Of a DNA stretch of 64,000 nt, positions 47,152 to 57,480 are shown piece by piece; the first letter of the stretch is position 1; every line of letters starts with the position of its first letter. A model generated the notes under the pieces. The model had not been told where the DNA came from. It saw only the letters and a program-made list of their open reading frames with translations, and did not search any database. The stretch spans positions 78,706,862 to 78,770,861 of the forward strand of contig NC_080584.1 in assembly GCF_029962835.1 (NCBI RefSeq), given 5' to 3'. The position numbers were made by a program, and so were the translations under genes. The DNA comes from Magnolia sinica (lineage: Eukaryota > Streptophyta > Magnoliopsida > Magnoliales > Magnoliaceae).

Positions 47152-47837
47152 TGATGAGGTCGATCACCGTCTTCCCGGGAGATTATTACTTCGAATCCAA
47201 GGAGCTTTTGTGAACTCTTCACAAAGATTCCACGAATCCACCATGCTAAAATAGGAAAATAGAAATGATTCTAATAAATTCAAAACTATATTAATTGATG
47301 ATAAAAATGAAATTACAACCCTTTAAAAAGTAATCTCGAACTTAGGAGGAAGTTTTAAAATCAAACTCCAACTCAAACTTCCTAAAAAAATGTGACTTAC
47401 CATAAATAGTATTGTAAATTTACTATTTATAAACTATCATAGTTTCTACTAGACTTTATGGCTTTCGGCTAAAAGTAGTTAGTGTCCAATTTGGCTCAAC
47501 GGCGTTATTCTCCTAAAGGTTATGACTCTTAAAGCTCAATGATCGAGAGTTATGATCGAATTAAAATTTATTATAAATACTAAATATGAAATTAAAAAGG
47601 ATTTTTGACCTTCGATCTGATGGAATCTCACAAATCCGATGTCGGCAACCCGGGTACCAGGTTGGTTGGCTAAAGTAGCTTTTCCTACCGCAAAATTATA
47701 TAAGGTCAAAACTCATGATTCCGGTTTACGAGATATGCCTATTTTAGGATTCTGATTGTTTTGATTACTTCCGCCTCTGATCAGGCCTTCTTTGGTCCAT
47801 CGTGGACATGAAAGTGTCTGCTATCCACTCTACATCA
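47152..47837 (-). mobile_element. Solo LTR, second copy of the family at 30200
   Basis: On the minus strand it runs TGATGTAGAGTGG...GGTGATCGACCTCATCA and aligns end to end with 30200-30922 (shared 'CAACC.GCTA..CCGGGT', CTATAAATAGTAAG words, 'GACGGTG.TCGACCTCA'), with many differences. The 5-bp flanks do not match, so ends may be worn or one flank deleted. About 0.5 kb downstream of the receptor kinase gene. Confidence 0.62.
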
Positions 47838-48350
47838 CCCATCGCTCATTTATTGTGGGCCTACTAGATGTGCGGTTTGGATATTCAACTGAAAGAAATT
47901 CAAACAATAATAGATCAAAATGATAGAACTTGGCCAGTATACCTCGAAGCTTCAATCCAGCAATAGTAATCTAAATACGACAATTTCAAGCAGCTGTTAT
48001 TTCTATAGGATTTCAAAGAAACCTATGGCGCTTTTGGATCCTCAATCTAACTGAAACACAATAATCGGACGGATACAGAACAATTAGCTTAGTGGGAATG
48101 GCACCATTGCGATTCCATGGTTTCAAGATGGACCTGAAACAATAATCTAAACCACAAATTGGGAGCACTATTCGACTGAATTCAATTGAACATCCAAACG
48201 TGGCCTATATATAAAAACAAAAACTAAACAAGCCAAAGCTAATAAAACAAACTGTAATTTCTATGCCATTATCTGAATTGGAACATTCGGACGGTCCAGA
48301 TCTCTCCACGACGATCATTGTTACTTGTAACTTGCCCACAAAGAACTTTT
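47838..48350. other. 3' flank of the receptor kinase gene
   Basis: Non-coding AT-rich sequence after the stop at 48351. It should contain the 3' untranslated region; no clear polyadenylation signal could be assigned. Confidence 0.4.
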
Positions 48351-50795
48351 TTACCTTGAATTCATTGAAGTATTGCTTGGCACCTGAGAGATTTGACAAG
48401 CAGACGGCGAAGACTCAGAGAAAGAAACCATGTTCTGATCTTCCATGAGAATCTGAAGCGATCTTGGTACTGGTGGCACATTCACTTCCAAAACACCCTC
48501 CAAAATTTGAACAATCTGCCCCATCGACGGCCTGTCATTCTCGTTGTCCTGAATGCACCAGCCAGCGACTCTGCAAGCTCGGCTGAGCTCTTCCATGTTC
48601 GCATTTCCCTCCAATCTGTAATCCAACAAGCAATAGATTTTGCCGCTGATGATTTTCCTCACAGCCCAAGTTGGGAAAAACGCCCTTTCCCCAACCGCCC
48701 ATTGCTCTGTATTCCTCCTCCCTGATATGATCTCGAAAACCATCATCCCATAGCTGTAGACATCGGCCTTCGGCGTGATCGCCAGGCCTGAAATCCATTC
48801 AGGCGCAAGATAACCTATCGTTCCTCTCATGGTTGTTAAAACCCTGCTGAATTCCCGCCCAAAGAGCTTTGCCAGGCCAAAATCTGAAACCTTCGGGCAG
48901 AACCCAGCATCCAGAAGTATGTTTTCTGGCTTAATGTCGCAATGTATGATACAGTTTCGGCATTTCTCGTGAAGATAATCTATTCCTCTTGCTGTCCCAA
49001 TCGCAATCTGGTACCTCGTCGGCCAATCCAGGATGTTGGAATTCTGACCAAACAGATGAGAATCCAAAGAACCATTCGGCATGTATTCGTAGACGAGCAG
49101 CCTTTTAGCCACCTCTGAGCAAAACCCACGAAGGTGGATGAGATTAACGTGCTGGATCATCCCGATCGTGCTTACCTCCATCCGGAACTGCTTCTCTCCT
49201 TGCTGAAGCCCTTCAAGCTTCTTTACTGCCACGATTGTTAGATCAGTCAGAGTCCCTTTGAAAACAGAACCAAAACCTCCACAGCCTAATTTCTCCGAGA
49301 AATTCTTCGTTGCAATCAGCAGACTTTTGTAGTTAAATGCAATCAAGGAGTCTTGAACCACCTCCGAACGTTCTATATTCCGTCGCTGACGCCACCTCCA
49401 AATAAAAAACCCAACAATACTCGATAGAAAAATAGACCCTGCAACCGCACCTACAATGGCCCATGTAATGGTACCCTTAGGACCGTCCGAATTCTTCAGT
49501 TCAGACATCGCAAGGCGGAGATGAAGAGTCCTACCTTCAACATTTCCATCAGACAGCTGCTGCAGATCCAACAAATCTCCATTCCATATCAAACACCTGC
49601 CCTGGAAAGCATAAGCAGTGCAAGAACATTCATATAAGCAAGCCCATTCGCATTCTCGGGTAGTCCCAACCGCCAACGAACGCGAACGCAATCCGGCAGG
49701 AAGCTTCATGTCAGGCAAAACCCAGAAGCCATTTTTCTTACCAGTAAACGATCCATTCTGCCCGCACCCCAAATGGGTTTTCCGCATGCAACCCCCTGAC
49801 CAGCTCCCCAAATTCCAGTCCTTTAGAGACTTAGGCTCAAAACCAGGCAAGCACGTACAGAATGGCGATCTCTTCCCATTGCAGCTCCCGAAGGCCCCGC
49901 AGAGACCATAAACCTCGCATTGAGATATCGGCTGCGACCAGAACAGATTCCATATATGGAAGTCTTTCAACCATGTAAGCTGCTTGATCTGGCCTGAAAG
50001 ATCCATAACGAATCTTGAAAGTGTAGAATCATTTTTCATTGAGTAAGTGAAATATTTCCTCTGTTCATCTTCGATGAAGCTGAAATCGAACATATAGTTC
50101 ACCCCCATTTCAGGGACTTTGCTGAAAATCACCCCATCCCAAATCCCACTAGTCCAGTACTTTTCAGTCCCATTCCACATGATAAAATACTGGTTGCTCC
50201 CGCCTGGGTCTATCTCAAGAGAGAACTGCCCAGGGGCCGGATCTTCTGAGTTCTTCCATGAAGTAAGCTGTTGCTTTTCACCTGTAGCCTTGTTTAATCC
50301 GAGCCAACCTCCAGGCAGCCATGTATGAGTTGGGTGATCAAAGCTCTGCCAGTGCACGATGGATGGATCAAACCGATCTCTCATAACGAGATTTCCAGTT
50401 TCTAGGAGGACCACAACCGTCGAATTCAGCGGCTTGGATGTTAAATTGGTGGACCAGATTGGCAAATTTTTGGGGCTGAGGAGGACTAGATTGCCATCTT
50501 CTGCAATTTTTAAGATTGAATCAGAGAGAGCTGGGAGGGGTTTTTCTCTGTTGGCTACCCAGACAACTGTTTGTTCAGAGACTTGTTTGTACCAGATGCC
50601 TATGTAGTAGTTTTTGGACTTGCCTGGTGTGAAGAAACCCAGTTCAAATGTCCCACCTTGGGAGGTTAGGTTGTGGGGCCAACTAAGAGGTTGAGTTGGG
50701 TTGATGGAATCTGAACCATTGGAGAGGTAGGCCTTGAGAGAGAGGATCAAGAAGAAGAGGAGAGAAGGAGATGGCGTGCTTCTTCTGGAATCCAT
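48351..50795 (-). CDS. G-type lectin S-receptor-like serine/threonine kinase (SD-2 type), intact
   Basis: A single-exon 814-residue frame starting at ATG 50795. A signal peptide is likely at residues 1-27 (SLLFFLILSLKAYL). Bulb-type lectin domain about 30-150 (GGTFELGFFTPG, TVVWVANREKP, GNLVL); S-locus glycoprotein region about 200-310; EGF-like Cys-rich part about 293-316 (CEVYGLCGAFGSC); PAN domain about 345-428; transmembrane helix about 443-467. The kinase starts near 498: GCGGFG 504-509, VAVKK with Lys525, HCDIKPEN with Asp620, DFG 638-640, APE 664-666. HCD instead of HRD makes it a non-RD kinase, a class often linked to immune receptors. Length and lack of introns match the Arabidopsis At2g19130 group. 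It sits in the plasma membrane and probably senses an extracellular ligand, which is unknown. All key residues are present. Confidence 0.96.
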   Translation of the reverse strand: MDSRRSTPSPSLLFFLILSLKAYLSNGSDSINPTQPLSWPHNLTSQGGTFELGFFTPGKSKNYYIGIWYKQVSEQTVVWVANREKPLPALSDSILKIAEDGNLVLLSPKNLPIWSTNLTSKPLNSTVVVLLETGNLVMRDRFDPSIVHWQSFDHPTHTWLPGGWLGLNKATGEKQQLTSWKNSEDPAPGQFSLEIDPGGSNQYFIMWNGTEKYWTSGIWDGVIFSKVPEMGVNYMFDFSFIEDEQRKYFTYSMKNDSTLSRFVMDLSGQIKQLTWLKDFHIWNLFWSQPISQCEVYGLCGAFGSCNGKRSPFCTCLPGFEPKSLKDWNLGSWSGGCMRKTHLGCGQNGSFTGKKNGFWVLPDMKLPAGLRSRSLAVGTTRECEWACLYECSCTAYAFQGRCLIWNGDLLDLQQLSDGNVEGRTLHLRLAMSELKNSDGPKGTITWAIVGAVAGSIFLSSIVGFFIWRWRQRRNIERSEVVQDSLIAFNYKSLLIATKNFSEKLGCGGFGSVFKGTLTDLTIVAVKKLEGLQQGEKQFRMEVSTIGMIQHVNLIHLRGFCSEVAKRLLVYEYMPNGSLDSHLFGQNSNILDWPTRYQIAIGTARGIDYLHEKCRNCIIHCDIKPENILLDAGFCPKVSDFGLAKLFGREFSRVLTTMRGTIGYLAPEWISGLAITPKADVYSYGMMVFEIISGRRNTEQWAVGERAFFPTWAVRKIISGKIYCLLDYRLEGNANMEELSRACRVAGWCIQDNENDRPSMGQIVQILEGVLEVNVPPVPRSLQILMEDQNMVSFSESSPSACQISQVPSNTSMNSR

Positions 50796-50825
50796 GCCTA
50801 CTGAAATATGGTTGGATATGCAAGA

Positions 50826-50836
50826 TACATATAGGG
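50826..50836 (-). promoter_or_regulatory. Possible TATA element of the receptor kinase gene
   Basis: The minus strand reads CTATATGTATC about 30 bp before the start codon. That is unusually close, implying a very short leader, so it may be coincidental. Confidence 0.25.
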
Positions 50837-50920
50837 ACGAGAAGATATAATGAGGTTGGTTGGAAGAGGTTGCTCGGTATTAAAATGCTAAGTTAAAATT
50901 ACTAAAATACCCCATGGTTA

Positions 50921-51425
50921 CCAAGGGTTTGATTGGTGCTTTTAAGTTGAAATTCTGTGGCTGAAAAAAACCTTTGTAAACATGGTCCAAATGTCGAGTG
51001 TCTCGTCGTACTGTGCTCGTGTCAAAGTTCAAAAACCAGGAAAGATGACTCGGTTTGCTGTCCAGTCACGCAGAGTCGACTCAAAGACTCAATGCGGTCC
51101 TTGCATGCATAGTTCTAGAACTCGCTAACTCTTCTCTAAATTCATCTGGGTCAACTCAACTTGGTGAGATTTCAAGCTGAGTCATGGGGAATCCAAGGAT
51201 TGATTGGTGATTTTAAGCTGAAATTACGTACGTGGCGAAAAAAATCTAGCTAATCATGTTCCAAATTTCCGAGCTTGTATCAAAGTGCAAAAATGTGAAA
51301 ACTCAAAACTTGGCTCACTGTCCACTCGTATTGAGTCTAGTTGAAGATTCGATGGAGTCCTTGCATGCATAGTTTTAAAACTCGCCTGGGTCAACTCGAC
51401 TTAGTGATACTTCGAGCAAAGTCGG
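50921..51425. repeat. Tandem duplication (~270 bp unit) upstream of the receptor kinase
   Basis: Unit 1 (50921-51192) and unit 2 (51193-about 51425) start 'ccaagg.tttgattggtg' / 'ccaaggattgattggtg' and share 'gtccttgcatgcatagtt', 'aaactcgc' and 'tgggtcaactc'. They are diverged, with indels. The array starts about 125 bp before the ATG, so it occupies the presumed promoter. Confidence 0.75.
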
Positions 51426-52377
51426 TAGAAAACTCAAACGGGGAGGTGCCTCAATACTCACTCAGGAAGACTCATCAAGTCTACTTGACACAACTCGAAC
51501 AGGACAAGGGAATTGGACCATGGTGTGCTACCAATAGATTAGCTATTGTTTTACTTTTACATTATTTCTAACTAATTTAAATGTCAATAGCCACTGTTGC
51601 TACTACTATTTTATAGTCATCAAATGAGGGGAGTAGGTGTTATATCTTTATCGTGGAATTGACAGATCATCTATGCATCAATAATGGAGATTCAACACAA
51701 TAATCTTAAAGCATGTCTGATTGAGAAGATATTCTCGATGTCTCGATGTCACCAATAGGAATCTTGATCTTCCACACATCACACCGTTCAGTGGAACCTC
51801 TCAATGGGAACTAGGTTTTTCTCTCTTATATGGGTGAGGAGGCCAAGACATCTATTCATACGAAAGATTGTTAAAGAAGCTTACCCATCACACTTCTCTC
51901 CTCTAGGAGCTCCACATTGTAGGTTTCCATATCCAGTTTAATAATCGTGTATAGGGACCATTCAAGTGTCCCACCCCTAACCCATTTACAATAATCACAG
52001 CTATAGTGGGGCCCATTAAAGCACTCAATTTAAATAATCCGATGGTCAAATGTAAAACAATAATCATGTGTAGCCCACCTGATAAGAGTCTTATATTCTC
52101 CAACTTGAGCTACACTGATCTCCAAAAGAAAACAAAACATTTTATTTTAATTGTGAATATAATTTTGTAAAATGCATTTGCTTTTGAAAGTTCCTAATGA
52201 GCGAGCGCCTTACTGAATTTCAAAACAGCATCGTTCGATAATTATGAGTAACACTTGTCAGATTCAGTCCATCAAGACTATTGATAATGGATCCTAATAG
52301 TCAATACAACATTTATACTTTTCGAAGTGCAAGAAATCAATGTCATAAATATCTATGACCTTAATAACATAGATCAA
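51426..52377. other. Unassigned region upstream of the receptor kinase
   Basis: AT-rich, no domain or bounded repeat recognised. Confidence 0.4.
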
Positions 52378-52388
52378 GGATATGGGGT

Positions 52389-52390
<2 letters not shown>

Positions 52391-52424
<34 letters not shown>

Positions 52425-52518
52425 AAAAATAAATCAAAACACAACCTTCATATCATGAGAAGAAATTACATGGACTGTACTTCGGGAAGACCCGAGGCTA
52501 GCAAAAAGATATAGCCTC
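52391..52518 (-). mobile_element. Severely truncated LINE/SINE tail
   Basis: 128 bp starting with about 30 T, flanked by the perfect 13-bp duplication ggatatggggtgt (52378-52390 and 52519-52531). On the minus strand this is a short retroposon 3' end with a poly(A) tail. Confidence 0.82.
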
Positions 52519-52565
52519 GGATATGGGGTGTGGTATGAAGATTATACGTTTAATGTGATCACACG

Positions 52566-53169
52566 TAGGGCTATACATGAACCGAGTTAACTCAGTTAGC
52601 TTGCTCGACTCGACTCGAAAAAGCTCAATTCAACTTGGTTTGAAACTGAGTTTGAGCCGAGTTGAGCTGATTTTTTTAGCTCGAAAAAATTTCGAACCAA
52701 GTTCGAACTTGGCCGAGCTCGACTTGACTCAGATCGAACCCCAACTCGAATCGAACTCGGATTGAACCAATTTAGTGACTCGGTTACTTTGATATTGATG
52801 TTGCTCACTAAGTGTTTGATGAAATGACCCAACGAAGTATTGACAGGTGATAAGGAAGGTATGTATGTGAAACAAATACCCCTTTTTCTTGATTATGATG
52901 TTGCCTACAAGGTGTTTGATGAAATACCTATAAAATTGATGCTGCTATTTTACAAACAGTGAGAATTTGAAGGTGCAGTCCATGTGTTTGTGAAAATGCC
53001 GCAGAGGTGAGCTTGGCTTGAACTGGCCCGAGCTGTTAATTGAACCGAGCCAAGCTGGCCAGTCAGGCTCAAAGACCGAACCGAGCCAAGTTTGAGCTGG
53101 GGTCAGCTAGTGGTCGAGCAGAGTTGAGCCGTGCCAAGCTAGACTCGGTTCAACTTGTGTATACCTCTA
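52566..53169. mobile_element. hAT-like non-autonomous DNA transposon, copy 3
   Basis: 604 bp. Starts TAGGGCTATACATGAACCGAG; the right end ...CTTGTGTATACCTCTA is its near-inverted copy. 8-bp target duplication atcacacg (52558-52565) / atcacatg (53170-53177), one transition apart. Subterminal zones are full of CGAACTCG/GAGCCGAG words as in copy 1. No transposase. Confidence 0.75.
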
Positions 53170-53367
53170 ATCACATGTGCCTATCTTCAAGTGGTCCATC
53201 TGAACGTGTCACCAAGATACAAACTAAAGTCTTACTTACTCAAAACTAAAAGTGCACACTAAAGGAGAAGCAAGATATAAACTGAATAAAAGAATCATCA
53301 ATGCATATAAAAGAGATCTCTGAAATGTCTGTACATAATGGATCAAAACTGAAAAAACTCTCACTGT

Positions 53368-56300
53368 TCAAAATACATCATTGGGATTTACAACACCCAT
53401 AGATGTCACATGTTCCTTAAAGATCATGATAGGAAGGCCTTTATTGGGAGAATTTGTTATCATCTGCCTCGTGCTAATGAGTTCTACAAACACTTGATGA
53501 TTCTGAAATCTCTCCTTCACAATAAGGTACTTAATATCAATATGCTTTGGCATCGATGAATGCTTGCTGTTATTTGAGAAGTTAATTGCAACTGAACTAT
53601 CACAATAGATTTTCAATGGTTTCAGGATCATCTGCATAACCCATAAACCAGAAAAAAATTATGAAACCAGATTGCTTGACTCATGGCTTCAAGACAAGCT
53701 ACATACTCTGTTTCATGCTTTTCTATGATATGGCTCCACCAACTATCAAGAATACACAGCCTGAGGTGGACTTCTTGCAATCGAGACAGCCCACAAAATC
53801 TGCATTTGTATATCCAAGCAGCTCCAAATGGTCGGATCTCTTATACGTGATTGTGAAGTCCTTTGTTTTTTTGCAGGTAGCACAACACTTTCTTAACAAA
53901 TATCCAATGATTCATCCATGGATTGCTAAGGTACCTGCCCAACATTCCAACCATAAAAGAAATATCCAAGCGCGTATAGACCCACTCCCTACTGCTGATG
54001 CATACGACATATCTTTCATCATGTCCTTTTATAAATCATTTTTAAAACACTGAAATTGGCCAAACATATTACCTTTTACAATAGATGCTTAGCCAGGAGC
54101 ACAATTTTGCATGTTAAATCTTTCGAGAAACTTATTAATGTAGGCCATTTGTGACAGGCCAAATAGTTCATGTGATCTATCTTGGATAATCTGAATGTCG
54201 ATGACAAATGATGCATCATCAAGATCTTTCTTCTCAAAGTTTTGAAATAGAAATTTCTTAGTCTCATGCAATAATCCAATATCACTATTGTCCAACAAGA
54301 TGCCGTCAATATACAAGACTAAAATAATAAACTTACTCCAACTGACTTTCATATATATACACACATCTGCAGTATTTTTAATGAAATCATATGAGGAAAT
54401 GACTTCATGAAACTTTAAGTACCACTATCATGATGCCTGCTTCAACCCATAAATGGACTTCTTGAGCTTACAGATCAGATATTATGAGTCCTTGGCTTTT
54501 AAACCTTCTGGTTGCAACATATATACATTCTCACTTAAGTCTCTATTGAGAAATGCAGTTTTCACTTTTATTTGATGTAACTCTAAAACCGAATGAGCCA
54601 TAAGAGCCATAATGACTCTAAAGGAGTCTTTCTTGGACACAGGTGAGAAAGTCTTATTAAAGTCAATGCCCCTGCGCTGACTGAAACCTTTGCAATTATT
54701 CGGGTTTTATACCTTTCGATATTTTCCTTAGAATCCCGTTTGGTTTTCAATACACACTAACAACTAATCAGCCTAATCCATTCCGAAAATTCAACGATGT
54801 GACTTTTTGATTCCTCATGGATTTTTATTCATCCTTCACGGCATCGAACCAATGAGAAGAATTCATATTTTGTTTGACTTATGGAAAAGATATAAGATCA
54901 TTTTTAGCCCAAATGTCAAATTCATGCTCCTGTAGATAGATGATATAATCGTCTGGAATCATAGATTTTCTCTCTTTATGTGATCGTCTTAAAGACTCAT
55001 TATTCTGAATTAGATTTTTTTTTATATCCTCATCAATGGATTATATTTGAGGCTCTACATGGTCATCCATGGGGATCTCAGGGTCCATTGTTGGATGGAC
55101 GACCATGCTTCTCTGAACAATTATAATGAAAATCACAATCCACTCTTCCTCAAACATAGTATTTCTTAAGTTTATGCTCCCACTATATTTAGCATTTTCA
55201 ATAAACCTAGCATTTGTAGTCTCAATGACTGTATGGAATAGGATGGACAATAAAATCTTAATCCTTTGAATCTTTCTGGGTATCCAATAAAGAAGCAACT
55301 AACCGTTCTAGGGTCAAGCTTTCTTTCATGCGGGTTATACAATTTGGCTTTTACAGGACAACCCCATACATGTAAGTATCGTAAACTAGGCTTTCTCTCT
55401 ATCTACAATTCATATAGAGTTTTCGTTATAGCCTTACTTGAGACTCTATTTAAGATATGCACAATTGTTTTCAACACATCACCCTATAAAAATTCTGACA
55501 TCGTTAAACTACTAATAATAAACGGTATCATGTCCTTTAGGGTGGGATTATGCCTTTCTGTTACACTATTCTGCTCTAGAATATCAGGCATGGTATATTG
55601 GGTGACAATGGCATAATCTTATAGGTATCTAGCAAATAGCCCTAGATTATGCCCAGATTCATGACACCTTCCATAGTACTCACCACCACGGTCGGATCTG
55701 ATGACTTTGATCTTTCTATTGAGAGAATTCTCGATTTCATCCTTAGAGATCTAAAATGTATCAAGGGCATCTAATTTAACATTAATAAGGTATAAGTACC
55801 CATAACGAGAGTAGTCATCTATGAAAGTGTAAAATACTTCTATCTATTCCAAGATGTTGTAGGGAACAGTCCGCCAATGTTTGTATGAATCACTTCCAAG
55901 AGTCCTACACTCATAATGACACCATTTTTCCTAGTTATAGTATGTTTACATTGAATGCAATCTATCAAACTCCAAAGTCTGAGAAGTCCAGAGAGTAAAG
56001 AATTCCTTCATGCACAAGTCTTTCTAATCTCTCATAAGAGATGTCACCTAATTGCTTGTGCCACTACATGGAGGAATTTTTATAATATAAACTTCGCTTG
56101 ATGCCTTTAGTATTTCCATGTGAGGAGTTATTATTGTAGACTTGTGAAACATTCAAATTTAGCTGATAAAGGTTATTAATTAAAGTGCCAGAACCAATTA
56201 TAGCAGAATTATAGAAAATATTCAATTTTTCATTTCCAAATTTAAACTCATAACCATATTTGTCTAAACAAAAAATGAAAACCAAATCATGCCTTGTAAA

Positions 56301-57480
56301 AGGCACACAAACAGTATCTAGTAGATCAAGAAAGTGTCATGATGATAACCTAGGCCTACAAACTCCAATATCTTCCACATCTACATCAGTTGGTGTCTGA
56401 CTTTAGAATATATCATCCATTAAATTACATATGTGAATAGTTGCACCAGAATCTATCCACCAGGAGTCTGTGGATATATTAGTTAAATTAGATTTAAAAT
56501 AGACTAAAATTTGATTCTTACCCTTAGAAATGAGCTATTCTTTAAATTATGCGCAATCCTTCTTTTGATGACCAAGATTCTTGCACAAGAACCAACCATC
56601 TTTAGGACCTCGCTTTTTCTTCTTTGTTTTTCTGTCATAATTAGGATGATTGCCACCCATAGGACCCGTAGGATGCTTTCCTGAATTGTGTTTACTTTTC
56701 TTATTTTCTTTTCATCCTTGACTAGATATCACTAGGTGTGCACTCTATGCCTTGCCTAACCTTTTGGGTCTCTCTTTCTCCTGAACACTGAGATATCAGT
56801 TTTTTTTCAAGAAAACTCTAATTTCATTCATAAAAACAAAGCTGCTTTATAGAAGACATACAAAATTCGGGCTGGGCCTCCATTTCAAAAAAGTTGGAGG
56901 AGGCAGTCTATCAGTTCGTTCAATGTCCACTTTTCTTTTTGAGTATTATAACTTATTTTAAATTGACCTAACTATGGAGGTAGGGAGTTCAGAACTAAGA
57001 AAATCAGGACTTCATCCTCAATCTTAAGGCCCAATACATAAATTTTGGCCACCGCATCAAACAACCCACCGATGTACTCCCTGATGTTTCCTTGACCATT
57101 ATAGGTGGCTTGAGTCAGCTTACACAGAAGCGAACTCGGGTCATCTTTATCCGACTTCATGAATTGGTTCTCTATTTCAGTAAGGAACTCTTTAACTTTC
57201 TCAATATTGGGCATGATGCCCTGTATAGTCTAAGAAATCGAGTTCTTTATGATCTTCAGACACATCTCGTTCGACTTGTTTCGAGCCTCGTATTAAGCCT
57301 TTTCTTAATCCGTACTAGAATTAGATGGAATGGGAGGCTTAACTTCTTCCAGGGCTAGTTCCAAGTCCATGCAACCTAGGACTATTTCAATGGATGACTT
57401 CCATTTTTTATAGTTGGACCCGGTAAGGAAAGGAATGGAGTTGAATTAGTTTGGAACATTGGAAATAGTCATGGCTAGAT
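53368..57480 (-). pseudogene. Ty1/copia gag-pol on the minus strand, heavily decayed
   Basis: Gag starts about 57472 (MTISNVPN, then LTGSNYKKWKSSIEIVLG) and includes IEKVKEFLTEIENQFMKSDK (57214-56972). The knuckle region near 56560 reads CKNLGHQKKDC. Protease WWIDSGATIHICN is near 56450. The integrase finger is near 56050. RT is scattered through 55000-54070; its box reads YIDG (ORF 54364-54089) in place of YIDD, and WVYTRLDISFMVGMLGRY follows near 53960. RNase H blocks YTNADFVGCLD and CDSSVAINFSNNSKHS (about 53610-53570) end it at 53368. Stops are frequent. No LTR or primer-binding site was found on either side. Confidence 0.85.
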
